Below are positions 1 to 11,203 of a stretch of 64,000 nt of DNA, piece by piece. Source of the stretch: Paralichthys olivaceus (lineage: Eukaryota > Chordata > Actinopteri > Pleuronectiformes > Paralichthyidae). Location of the stretch: the NCBI RefSeq assembly GCF_024713975.1, contig NC_091094.1:18436501-18500500 (forward strand). The letters are read 5' to 3'. Position 1 is the stretch's first letter, and the number at the start of each line of letters is the position of its first letter. Below the pieces are notes generated by a model. It searched no databases. It saw only the letters and a list, made by a program, of their open reading frames with translations, and had not been told where the DNA came from. The position numbers and the translations under genes were made by a program.

Positions 1-3000
1 CCACCCCTGTCTCGGCCTCCCATAAGTCCACTGTCTCTTTCTGAAGTGTGAAAAGGTGACATCAACTTTAATTATACAATATGAAGGTAGAAGGGTGTAC
101 TTCTATTTGCTCAATTACTCCAAAGACAAAGAGGAGCCTTGCAGCACCAAAAGGACAGAAAAAATACACAAAAATATAAGTTAGCATGTACCTTTATCAT
201 TTGACTGGTCTGCAATATCCACGCGAATCCTTCGGTTCCCTAAATTCTGTTGAACAGATAGAGGGAACAAATTGTGACTCTCTGATTACACTTTCATGAA
301 AAAAAGGAAACTGACTGTCATCTAAAAATTAAAGCATAAATGATAAAACTATACGATCGTAATGCAATACAGCTCAAAAATACTAGTCTAAGATTTTATT
401 GTGTCATTCAATTATGGCAAAACTTGTACAGACATACAATAGTAATAGTTCTGGGTGTAAAAATCTAAATGCAGAGATTTGAAACACAGTTTTTGCTGCA
501 TCATCTCACCTCCTCATTGAGACTGAGGGCCCTTAAGAGGGAATCCACATCATCAAATTCAGCATAACCAAAGCCCTTCAGCCTCTCTGGGTTACTGGGC
601 TCTCGAGGCAGACGCACTGCACTGATCTGAAGATTAAGACAGAGACAGAATAAAAAACAGACAATGTGCTGATCTGGACTTCACTCTTATAAATCCAGGA
701 TATCGTAAGAGCACTATGCAGATACAAAATCAGGAAGAAATGGGCTGACTTGGGGATGGAGGACATTCCATAGTCCTTTCTTTAATTTCTGTCATTACCA
801 TAGATAAGAAATGTTCAGGTTTGGTTGCAACCATTTTAAGCAATATGTCCTACAGAGCTATGATGAGCCATCTGCAGACGACACAGAAGTAATCCAAGTG
901 ATATTTTAACTAAAAACTGGATGTTTTATGGCCACTCGAGACTTTTTTTTGCTACTGCTGAAAAAGGACACTGACCAGCTTGGCCTTTGGAGGCTCTGTT
1001 ATCTTTTCTTCAACATTCCTGACTATATAAGGAAACTGATAATTGATGAGACTAGATGTTCTTTTAATTTCAGGTTACAGGTGTTATATGGAGCAATAGA
1101 GACTAATTGAAACCGTCTCTTGTGTTTTCCTTGCTGTGCAGCTTTGCAAAACAAAGAAGCAGTAACTGTTACCACCAAGTGCTATCTGTTTTATCCTGCA
1201 CACTGCATGTGCGTGTTACACCTACTGCCAAGCCGCGGAAGAAATCTTTGATCGACTCTTCGGTGACTTCATAGGGCAGGTTGCCCAGGAAGGCTGTGTA
1301 CGGCGGGCTGCGGGGCAGTCGAGACCGGTCGACGTTGGGTTCACGGGCTGAGCGAGGTGCTGTGGGCAGGATGGAGCGGTCAATTGCTGGTGCCCGGTAC
1401 GAGTCCTCCTCTGTGTGCCACGAAGTCGAGACTGTAGAGATAACATTTCAAACACATACCAATGTCACACAGGGCACAACCAGCAATTATTTTCATTATC
1501 AATTAATCGTTTAATAGTTTTCTCGATAAATCACTCCGTCTTAAATATGTGAGAAATACAAATAAAACATTGTAAGATGCAAGCAAGTCACAAGAAACTC
1601 CAGAAAACAAACAAAAAAATCACCTAGTATGAGATTGATAATAAACATGTTAGTGAATTCTTTAAAAAAAACTGTGGTGATTTTCAGTTAACATATAGAG
1701 CTCAAATGTCCAACATCATTACCCACTCCGACAGAGAAATAGTTAGACTCAAGTGAAACAGTGAAAAAGAAAACAGGCAGCAGGTGGGACAGTTTAACAG
1801 TGACATCATCACTTTATGACATCACTTGTCATAAATTTGACAATGTATGTGTCAACATGTATTTCAGGTAATTATATAAGCAGAGACTCTGATGTGTTGT
1901 CATCTAAACTTAAATGTTGGTGTTCAGCCATCTGCACTACATGCAGCTTTAGACGACCTGACATTTTTTTTACTGCTCTACGCCTTAGGGCGATCAGATG
2001 GGTTTTTTTTTTTACATTCAGTCAAATGTTAAAATAAATAGATTGATGGCAAAACCAGCATGAGAATTTCACTGTATACTCACCATCTCCTTCCAGGTCG
2101 TCAGTCTCATCAGCCCAGCTAGTTGACTTGGCCGGGTAGCTGGGCGGCGCAGGGTTGCCACTGCCTCCGCCGTCCTCTGCCAGGAAGTCGGTCAGAGTGA
2201 GGGTCTTCCCCTTCTTATTCTTCTTCTTAGCTAAGAGGGAATGAGCAAACAGATCACAGTCAACCATGATAATTCTGATGAACGAAACATGCCATGTCAT
2301 GGAATAATTGCACACATGGATTTTTGATGACTTTTATTTCCATAGGATACAATTAATACAATGAGATTGAGAATAGCTGCAGGTGTTACTTGAGGCATGA
2401 AGTAAATATTATAGGTTCAAAAAAGATTGCTTCACTGGCTTGTATTAGATGCCGTGTTGAACAATTATTAGTTATTTAAAAATTAAATAGGAAAATAAAG
2501 ACAATGCTGTGACATGTTCCACAACAGCAACACAAAAACAGTCTTATCTTAGTTTAAAAAGATTTGTGTGTGTCCACTGTTGTTGACAGCACCATCTCTA
2601 CAAGAAACAGCAAACAAACAAGATGTAGTCCAGCCAAGCCAGATAAGGGGACTGCAGTGTGTGTGTGATAAGAAAAACGCAGACTTATTTTTCTACTGGA
2701 AAGCACAACACACAAGGAGTGGTCTGCACATCTAACTGACAGCATGCAGGAGCTCAGAGAAGGCTCATCTCTGTTCATCTTCTGGAGAGAGGTCGTGAGA
2801 TCTTATAACTACTAAGGATGTATTGATGAGTTTTAAAACATGTATCACCGCGTAACATTCCTCATGGTGTGTGTTTGAATGACAAACCTGTCAGGTGCCA
2901 CGCAAACATACACACAGGTTCGTTTTAATCTGAGGCAGAAAAAGGGGGGTAAGCTACAAAAGATGGCTGTAAGCTTTATTCTGAAAATCCCATCTGTCAG

Positions 3001-4071
3001 GACATTTAATACACGTCGTTAAAAAACTAGCACACACACACGGAGCAGCACAAAGTGTTCCTGAGAACATAATGCTAAGTCATTGCTTACATTAAACACA
3101 GGCCTGACTTCCCGGCCTTAGCTGTGAGCTGATGAGCGGAAAACAAACACTGTTTAGCATCTTGCTTGGCGCTACGCTAACATGCAACATTAGCATGCTG
3201 GAACCTGCGTAACGTTAACTTTGGGGAGTTGCTGCTTACACAACATTGGCTGCTAGCTTAACTGTGAGGCTAAACATACTGGTTGTTTGCTTGCTGTCTG
3301 CGCAGATCGCTTTTGTCTTTATGCGGGCTTAGTCAGCAAAGGACTGCTGATGGGGGGAGTATCCTTGCTTAGCTAGCTAGGTTTTAGGGCCTAGTAGCGC
3401 ACGTTGCAGCGCCAGGCTCCAAGTGCGCCATCAGCGGGGCCACACTGGGCCGGTCGGGAAGGAGGGAGGGCTCGGAGTTGTTGAGCTTCCATGGGAAGTG
3501 CATAGGAGGCGAGCCAAACCGGGCCCAGGTGCCACATTTCACCCGACACCGATACCAGGAGAGCCGGGCATGCACACGTGGGGAGACTCCTCGGGCAGCC
3601 CGGACCGCTCGGCTCGACCCCTCCTCCACAAACCGCGCCTGCGCCCGGTGCCTATCCGCTATGAGCGCCACGGCGAGTTCTGCCACGGACATACAATGTG
3701 CCAGCTCTGCGCGCACAAGCAAACACTTCATAACGTGCCACACACCATACAATACAGCGGATATCACATGCTAACGAATGCTAGCACCACGGTAACATTA
3801 GCACACGGGGAGAACAGCAAGTACGAGTCGGTTCAAATGTTCGGAATGTGCTAGTCGTCTCGCTCCTTCCTCCGGCAGCCACTATCCTTACCGGGCCCAA
3901 AACAACCAGCTAACCTATTTACACGAGCGGGACACCGACACGGATCGACAATGCGATGTATTAACAACCTCGAAACTTAACGTGTTAAAATATATCGACG
4001 TGTAAACCGCTGAAATCGTCCCCGGCCGACCAAGATCGTTCCCCCACATAAACCTCACCTGACGCCGCCAT
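1..4071 (-). CDS. eif4b: eIF4B, 5' part (coding exons 1-6, cut by window edge)
   Basis: Translation initiation factor 4B, the cytoplasmic RNA-binding cofactor that stimulates the eIF4A helicase during scanning. Coding exons on the minus strand: 4071-4059, 2230-2084, 1431-1226, 626-510, 246-192, and 40-1 (incomplete). Phases join correctly throughout. The ATG at 4071 gives MAASAKKKNKKGKT, the conserved start of vertebrate eIF4B, followed by TDFLAEDGG and SWADETDDLEGD. The RRM spans about residues 97-175, with RNP2-like YTAFLGNLPY (about 98-107) and RNP1-like KGFGYAEF (about 139-146), then GNRRIRVDIAD. Exon 6 begins the Arg/Asp/Gly-rich stretch. About 193 codons are present; the human protein is 611 aa, so the DRYG-rich and C-terminal parts lie left of the window. 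Intron 1 is long (4058-2231). Identification is very secure; which teleost duplicate (a or b) cannot be decided. Confidence 0.96.
2231..4058 (-). other. eif4b intron 1 with CpG-rich segment
   Basis: The first intron is bounded by gtgagg after the 13-nt coding exon 1 and by cttag before exon 2. Its promoter-proximal part, about 3370-4060, is visibly richer in G+C and CpG than the rest of the window. This fits a housekeeping CpG-island promoter extending into intron 1. Open frames inside it (for example 3423-3854 plus strand) have no recognisable protein content. Confidence 0.55.
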
Positions 4072-4150
4072 GTTGGAGAGCGAGTTCGTAGTAATTCCCG
4101 GATGAAGGCGTCAGAGGTTTATTATCGGGAGCGCGCATCGTGAACAGCGC
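4072..4150 (-). promoter_or_regulatory. eif4b 5' UTR / TATA-less promoter region
   Basis: The sequence immediately upstream of the eif4b ATG is GC-rich, has no TATA element and carries a CCGGGAA (ETS-like) motif at about 4095-4101 read on the minus strand. The exact start site cannot be read from sequence. Confidence 0.4.
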
Positions 4151-4639
4151 AGCCTGTCTGTCTCCTCCCTTGTTTGCTCACTGACCCACATCTGCCCAGA
4201 GGCTGCTGTTTCATAACTTTACTTCATGTCTGTCACTGTTGTGCCTTTACTTCTCTGATGTCTCAATGTTTTCATCTCACCTAAAAACTTTTGGAGCAAT
4301 ACTTCAGGTTTGGTATTTTACGTCTGCCTTCCCTGTCTCTGAATTTATCGATTGCCGGTGTCTTTTACCATCTCTTGATTATATTTGAATCCCCCTTCTT
4401 TGAATCCCCTTTCTCATCCCACCAGTCCGTCCCAACCCGACTCCCTCTTATTTTTATTAACTTATGCAACAGGCACATTTAACATATTTAAAATGCCCTT
4501 CCCTCATATTCTGATACTGTAAGTCGCTTTCTTTACCTATCCTGCTCTGACATCATGAACTATCGAGCACCTCTAAAATTCAAAACATCCAAGGTTAACA
4601 CTTCCGCTACCCCCTGCCTTAACAAGTCTACCTGTGCTC

Positions 4640-4995
4640 TTAAAGGATCAGTGTGTAAGATTTAGGTAAAAGAGATCTATTGGCAGAAATTGAATATAAA
4701 GTAATGCTTGTGATGTCTTCACTAGTGTGTTTCATCTAAATTGTTGATTTCTTTACCCTATAATGGGTCCTTTATATTTAAATACTTTATATTTACCCCA
4801 GGAGCAGGTCCTCCCTGTGGAGGCTGCCGTGTTTTTTACAGTAGCCCAAACTGGACAACTAAAAACCTTTTTATGACAACTGAAGGCTGCTACTCTTTTT
4901 TATGTTTTGAGGGGGAGGATGAGATGAGGGGCATTCCGCTGCAACATGAAACTTCACCACTAGATGTCGCTAAATTCTACACACTGAACCTTTAA
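4640..4995. mobile_element. Non-autonomous inverted-repeat element (MITE-like), about 356 bp
   Basis: The two ends are inverted copies matching at 22 of 25 positions: left taaaggatcagtgtgtaaga and, in reverse complement, right taaaggttcagtgtgtagaa. Both ends sit in TTAA (4640-4643 and 4992-4995), which could be a target duplication of the piggyBac type. No transposase ORF is present. The sequence resembles a short repeat widely dispersed in fish genomes. A second, truncated and opposite copy lies at about 24013-24130. Superfamily assignment is uncertain. Confidence 0.75.
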
Positions 4996-5249
4996 ATGCA
5001 GCAGAGCTCAGTACAAATAGACTGATTTTTTTTAGAAATTATTAAAATGTCTACCAAAACTCTGCAAAACTGGCCACAGTACAATATTTTTCCATGGTGA
5101 TGAATAATAACGATCACAGATCAAAATAACTTTTCTCTATCATGACTTCTGCCACTGCTGCCAGCTCTGCTTCCTATTCTGAAGCCTCTGACATCATTTG
5201 AATCCCACCTCTTGTTCATCAGACATTTTACCATCTCAACTCTTTCAGG

Positions 5250-5625
5250 AGGTTTCAGTAAAATATGTTATTATAGCCATGATTAACAGTGATTTAATAA
5301 ATGTTGCTGTCTCCTTTACCTTTGAACGTTCACCATTTTAGTTTTTCTTGACCCCACCACAACGTTTGACAATATTGACCAAAATATTCTTCTTAAACGT
5401 GTATAGGTCGAAGTTGGTTTAACAGTATTAAAAACGGTTTGCCACATTTCAAAGATACAGGTTATTTTCAGTTCAAATCGGAAAGTGCCCCACATCATCT
5501 GTACCCATCAAATGTGGTGTACCTCCAGGCTCAATTTAAGGCCCACTTTTATCTTAATATTATGGCTCAATTTTTCAGAAGCATATAAGTAGATGACTCA
5601 GCTTTAAGTCAAATGAATTACAACC
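5250..5625 (+). pseudogene. Decayed LINE reverse-transcriptase fragment
   Basis: Reading the plus strand in shifting frames gives VFLDPTTTFDNIDQNILLKR at about 5340-5403. This matches the FLDLxxAFDxxDHxxLL block of non-LTR reverse transcriptases. About 120 bp on, near 5512-5545, CGVPPGSI.GPLL corresponds to the CGVPQGSILGPLLF block, and VDDS near 5592-5603 fits a degraded YADD active-site box. Several stops and frame changes interrupt it, so it is an old dead copy of a CR1/L2/jockey-group LINE. Confidence 0.7.
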
Positions 5626-6323
5626 AATCACACCTCCTTAATTTAAAATCACTGTAACTGCTCAGATGACATCAATACTCCTCTTGCCCTTCATGGCACA
5701 AGTTCATATATGTTTAAAGACAATTTATCAGTCAGCATTAAAAAAAGACTTATTTCTGATATTGTTACTACACTGTTGCTCAGGAATATCTGTGTCTCTT
5801 TGTTCCCTTTCAGTTATCCTTCTACACAGCATCCTTCTCTTCATATACAAAGGATTGCTATTTGAGAAAGTAATCAATGTCTGCCACCTGCATGTTCAGG
5901 ATCCAGTCACACAAGAGAACAATCAGTAACTGCACAGCAACTGCAACAGCAAATATATCCCTAGTGGAAAGAAAATATTGCCCACTTTTATGGGACATTT
6001 CAAAAAATATATAACAGACAAATAGGGTTGTAATATTTCAGGACTGTGATTCTTGTTTTTAAGTTCTCATGCTTTCTTGCAATTGAACATAAATCAAGGC
6101 AACTTTAAGCATCCTGGAAGTGTTCATGAAAGACTACTACAACATTTTATAATTTGTATTGAAAATAAGACTCTTAAAAGATGTTATTACTCATCTTGTT
6201 TAAACTTTGTTTTTCAAGTATGTGCACTAGGTATGACAACAACTAATAAAGAAATGCACAACCTTCATTATGTATCAATACACAAGAGTCATGACTGTGG
6301 GTCAAAGAGTGTTATTCTTCATT

Positions 6324-6329
6324 TTTATT
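6324..6329 (-). terminator. Candidate polyadenylation signal of krt18
   Basis: AATAAA on the minus strand, about 237 nt past the krt18 stop codon. It is the first canonical signal downstream. Confidence 0.55.
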
Positions 6330-6565
6330 TTACTGACTGGTGGCAGGCAGCGGTTGCTGTTGAAACAGCCCTGCATGTTTCATTGTGGTGTGGAAGAATG
6401 CCTTTATTCGGAGTTACACAAATCATTCATGATTTTACACCGCACGTGGTCTTGGTTCAAAAATGGCTTCAGTTGATTCAATCAGCAGGACATTTTTTCC
6501 ATTATTTATATTTGTGGGTCACTTTGATTTCATCATTGGGGGGGTGCCAGATCCTTTGTTCCAAA

Positions 6566-8772
6566 TTAGCTCATGGCCGCCAGCTCGTCGAGTGCATCCT
6601 GGAGCCTGTGCCAAACAAAAAAGAAACATTTTGCTTTCAAAAGATTCATATTGAATTTGTAATGTGACAATTTGCCTCACTTTATGATGTTGTTATACGT
6701 AACCATGCAAATTAATAACAAGTGACTTTAGTATTCACCTCCACCACCATCACCACTTTGCTTCGATCAGTTTTTTTTTCTTCTCCCCCACTTTTAACTC
6801 TTACTTGAAGTCTCCACCATCCAGCAGTGTCTTGTAAGTCTCAATCTCTGCCTCCAGTTTCATCTTCATGTTCAGGAGCGCATCATACTCCTGGGTCTGT
6901 TGCTGGATGTTTGCTCGCAAGTTAGTCAGCTCCTCTTCCAGACGCATAACAAGGGCATTGTACTTCTCCATTTCCATGTTGTTTCGTTGCTCTGTGTTGC
7001 GTAGTGTGTCCTCTAGGGAGGCTTTCTAATAAAGGATAAAAAAGAGAAAGTTGACACAAAAGATGTTTAACAATTGGGATGGGTGATATGTAGTCGTAAG
7101 TGTATTTTAAGAAATGCTTACTAAGCTCTGTTGGGATGCAAGTTCAATTTCCAGGGTCTGTAACTGTCTGGCTAAGTCACTCTTCTCCATCTGGGCCCCC
7201 TGGAGCGCTTCTGTGTTCTGTGATACCTTCACCTGTACATCTGAAATCTGACAAAGGGACAGGAAAATAAGTTAGCCAAAATACAGAATTTCATAAAATT
7301 GCATGATTGCTCTTTCAACACCACAGTACCTGATTTTCGTGCCATCGTTTGAGGTCCTCCGCATTCTTCACAGCGATCTTCTCGTAGTTGGATCTCACGT
7401 CCTCCATTAACTGGGACAGGTCTTGACCTTTAGGAGCATCTACGTCCACTTGTACGCCTGAATGGGAGATCTGATTCCTAATCTCCATCACCTCCTACAG
7501 GACAGACAGGGAGGGCAGAAAGAGAGAAATGAACAAAGTCGTTTAAAGACCTCTGACTCTACTCAAGTGTGCTGAAGATCACATTAACTCACATTCTCAT
7601 GGTTCTTCTTCAGGAAGGCAAGCTCCTCCCTCACAGCTTCAATCTCACTCTCGATGTTCATCCTACTCATGTTGGTGTCATCAATGACTTTCTTCAGGCC
7701 AACAATGTCAGCCTCCACAGACTGGCGGATTGCCATCTCATTGTCGAACCTGTGGGAGTGTGCAGACACAAACTGTATCAGAAGCACAACCAGCTGTTGT
7801 TCACTCTGCACTGTGTGGTGTAATGTTGCAGAACTGCTATTGCAAAAAAACTCATTCTACCAGATGTTATGGATACTACACCACATGAACTGTACAAAAT
7901 CTGTATGGACTTCTGCTATAACTCTGTTTGTACAGGATGTACAGAGTGAGCTTTGATTGGTAATTCATATAAAACAACATAGACTACATTGAAATTTACT
8001 ATAAAACAACTTACTTTACTTTGAAGTCGTCGGCAGCCAGACGGGCATTGTCAATCTGGAGCACAAAACGAGCATTCTCCGATATTTTGTCAAAGATCTG
8101 CACAGAAAAAAATAATTTTGACTGAATGACCTCCATATGGTACCTGTGTTTTTCAAATGTAACTGGTTAGAAAGAACCCCTTTTTCACTCCGCTACAGAA
8201 TTGAACATATGATTTCAATCAGTATTTCCATTATGTAACAAAAGCAACCCCAGATCCAGGTTTCACTTCAGGGCCGCAGTGTGGTTTAATCTATCGTGTA
8301 TCACGGAATGAGAAAAAAGAGGAACCACAAACTGAAGAACAGGAAAAGAGGATGTTCTCGTGCCAAACCTGAATCTGGTTTGTTTTAGCATTGTTGGAAA
8401 GAAGGGTTTCCTGTCTGACGAGTCACACAGAGAATTTTTCTTCTCTCCAATTTTCACCCAGCTGCACTTTTCTCTTTGTATACATGTGTTTATATGTGGA
8501 AAATTCTTTGTGCATGGGCGTGTTTGTGAGTCTGTAACTTTTTGATGGTATCCTGAAGTCAGAGGAAATGGGAGATACAAGTCCCTTTATGTGTTGAGAC
8601 TAAGTGCCACCATCAGTGTGTCAGTCTGTGACAGTGAAGAAGTGGGGTTTAGAGAAGAATGTGACATTAGACACTGCTGACTGGAGCTGATTGTTATACA
8701 ACCAGTGGACATGTACGTATTTATGTGTGCATACACATACACACACATTCTCCCGCTGGCAGTCCCAGAGCC

Positions 8773-8810
<38 letters not shown>

Positions 8811-9807
8811 ATTACCACACATCTGTTTCACATTGAGGTCCTCCTTCACCAGAGCATGCGTGCATAATCACCATTTACAAGTATGGGACCATTTGGAAAT
8901 GCCTTTGTCTGGTGTTGGTAGTTTGGGAGCTTTTCAGTCTGTATCATACGATGACACCCTTGTGCTGATGATTCATCAGAGGAAGTTTTGGCCAGTTTGT
9001 GGCACGAATGAGTTTTTACAGCGGGGGAGGGTGAAAAGCTCGGAAACCACACCCTTCATTCTCTTGCTTGAAATTTGATCATCTACAAAAGAAAACTGTG
9101 AGTCTCACTGTAAATGGCCCCAATCTTGTTTTTTCAACTTCAGTCTTTAGATAAATCATTAACACACTGATGTGATTTACTGGCATGAGTAAGTGAGTGC
9201 TGTCACACGCTCTCATTGATTAGTCTCAAACACACTAATCCTCACTTTGTCTGAACTAGCTTTGTCAAAGATTTTCATCCACCATCTTCTGTTTTTTAGA
9301 TAAAACTTCATAATGATGATCATTCATTATTTCCATGCTCACCTGTTTGCGTAGGTCTTCGATGATGGGTTCATACTTGGAGTAGTCTTTCATGTCAGGT
9401 CCTCCCTTCTCCAGGGCGTCCCTGATCTTCATCTCCAGCTCCTGGTTGGCGTGCTCCAGGTTCCTCACCGTCTCCAGGTAGTTGGCCAGGCGATCGTTGA
9501 GGTTTTGCATGGCCCCCTTCTCGTTGCCCAGTATCCCAGCACCAGAACCGCCACTGCTTGCCATGGATGCACCAGCACCCCCAAAACCTGCACCCATACC
9601 TCCACCCATTCTGCTGTTCAGCTTGAAGGCGCTGGAAGAAGAGGTTACCGGGCCAGCGGAGCGCAGAGAAGCTGCTGAGCCATAGGAGATGCGGGACCCT
9701 TGTCCACCAGCAGTACCATAAAGGCTGACACTGCTGTACTGGGGAGAAGAGCGGGTAATGGAGATGTGGGGAGAAGATTTTTTGAGGCTGGTCGACCTGT
9801 AGCTCAT
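6566..9807 (-). CDS. krt18: Type I keratin, K18 class
   Basis: Acidic (type I) intermediate-filament protein of simple epithelia, the usual partner of K8. Coding exons on the minus strand: 9807-9343, 8097-8015, 7749-7593, 7494-7330, 7247-7122, 7025-6805, 6605-6566; total 418 aa. Exon sizes 83, 157, 165, 126 and 221 are the standard type I pattern. Ser/Gly/Arg-rich head at 1-94; rod begins near [20 protein letters not shown] (95-114). Coil 1B has [18 protein letters not shown], and linker 12 has [11 protein letters not shown]. The rod ends [15 protein letters not shown] (390-404). The tail is only about 13 residues ([13 protein letters not shown]), far shorter than human K18's roughly 40. The adjacent eif4b and the head-to-head K8-class gene match the human KRT18 neighbourhood, which supports K18 over other type I keratins. 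Teleost copy (krt18a/b) unresolved. Confidence 0.94.
8775..8809. repeat. (TG)n microsatellite in krt18 intron 1
   Basis: An uninterrupted TG tract of about 35 bp inside the first krt18 intron. Confidence 0.95.
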
Positions 9808-9908
9808 TTTGGAGAAGTTGAGGCGCCTCAGAGAATGAAGTGAAAAATGAGATGTGGAAGCTCGCTGCTGGCCGGCTCAGAAAGTGACGCTGGCAGTGTG
9901 TGGGGAAC

Positions 9909-9914
9909 TTTATA
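9909..9914 (-). promoter_or_regulatory. TATA box of krt18
   Basis: TATAAA in the context GAGTATAAAGT on the minus strand, about 102 bp upstream of the ATG. This leaves a predicted 5' UTR of about 70-80 nt. Confidence 0.75.
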
Positions 9915-11133
9915 CTCCTGCTTCTCCCTCAATCGTAGCTGGTCTCTCAGACCCTGCCCACTTCAACTTCGCCCCAGTCTTCCTGTCCTGCTCCCCCTCC
10001 CTGCTCTCATTCACGCACATGTTCCCCTTTTTTTTAACGTACGCTGTATTGTCTGTCTCCAAGGACACGTTGAGGCATTTATCTGCTGTGGAAGCATTTA
10101 AATCATTCACATTCAAACAACCAGAGCAAATCAACAGCAAATTTAACTGGCTGAACTTTAGAGATCACACAAACAGCAACTCATAGCAAATGAAAGCAAG
10201 CCGTACACTTCAGCAAAGAGAAACTGGAAAAAGATTTAATAAAAAAACGTCAATTGGTAGAATAGTCTTTTAATTTGGGCTTACTTTGCAAGCAAAATTC
10301 CTTTGGTTTGCCCATAAAAGGCATGATGTGTACCACTTGCTGCATAGTTTCTAAGTTTGTGGTCACATATGCTCCAAAATAGACAGATCTTGCCAGCCTT
10401 CGTATCTAGACTAAACTAAAAGCAAGATAAGCAGCTACAGCACAGATTATTTTAAAACAGAGAGCAAGGACTTATTTTTCTATTCTTTATTCTCTTAGTG
10501 CAAAATCATCAATGAAACACTATTTTCAGCATGAAATTGTTTGTCAGAATAACAGCAATCAAATTTCAACTCAGTCAGCAGGTTGTATTGTATTTAACAA
10601 TGAAACCTGCAGCCTTCAAAGAAAACCCAAGCTTCAACTTTACCCAAAGGTTAGATTGTTAACTGATACCTGACTCAGAAAACAATCATGAAGAAAGAAA
10701 AGCTGCCCTCATTCACAGCACATGACGACCTGAACACGTCACTTCTATTGAGAAGTTTGAACAATTAACTTTAAACTCTTATCTTTGGTGCTCATGAGAA
10801 CTAGGTTTGAAATCCAAGAATGAAATTATGTTCTCTCTTCTTTTGGATGCTTTGTGACCTACAAGAAAAAAAATACAAAAGCAGGATCCATTATTTAATT
10901 TCTCATATTTTCTTTTTTCAGAAAAGATAGACAAAGGCTACCTCCATTCAAACCTATACCATTGCTGTCCACTATAGCATTTTGGGTCTGAATGAGGTTT
11001 AATTTCCATCAATACCAACACACCTGAAAATGTAAATCACGTGACCACTTGTGTACACTGGGCATATATGTGCCAGTGTATGTGTACTCGTGTCCTATGC
11101 ATGTAAATAGTTGTATTATTGCAAAATGAATTA

Positions 11134-11203
11134 ATTAGCTGAGGCTGATGCTGGTTGTTTTCTTCTGGAAGGGAGTCATGTGATAGGAGCCTGATGAACC
11201 ATC
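11134..11203. repeat. 70-bp dispersed segment, copy 1
   Basis: It shares a gap-free match of about 70 bp with 48256-48325, including the identical core gttttcttctggaagg and, 6 bp on, tgtgataggag. On the minus strand this copy lies in an open frame ending SYHMTPFQKKT...TAA. I do not recognise a family. Confidence 0.5.

Noticed and set aside
3423..3854. 143-codon plus-strand ORF in eif4b intron 1
   Set aside because: It lies in GC-rich intronic DNA where stops are rare, is antisense to eif4b and encodes no recognisable motif.
6053..6667. 204-codon plus-strand ORF
   Set aside because: It overlaps the krt18 last exon and 3' UTR on the opposite strand, has no family resemblance, and its start is not an ATG.
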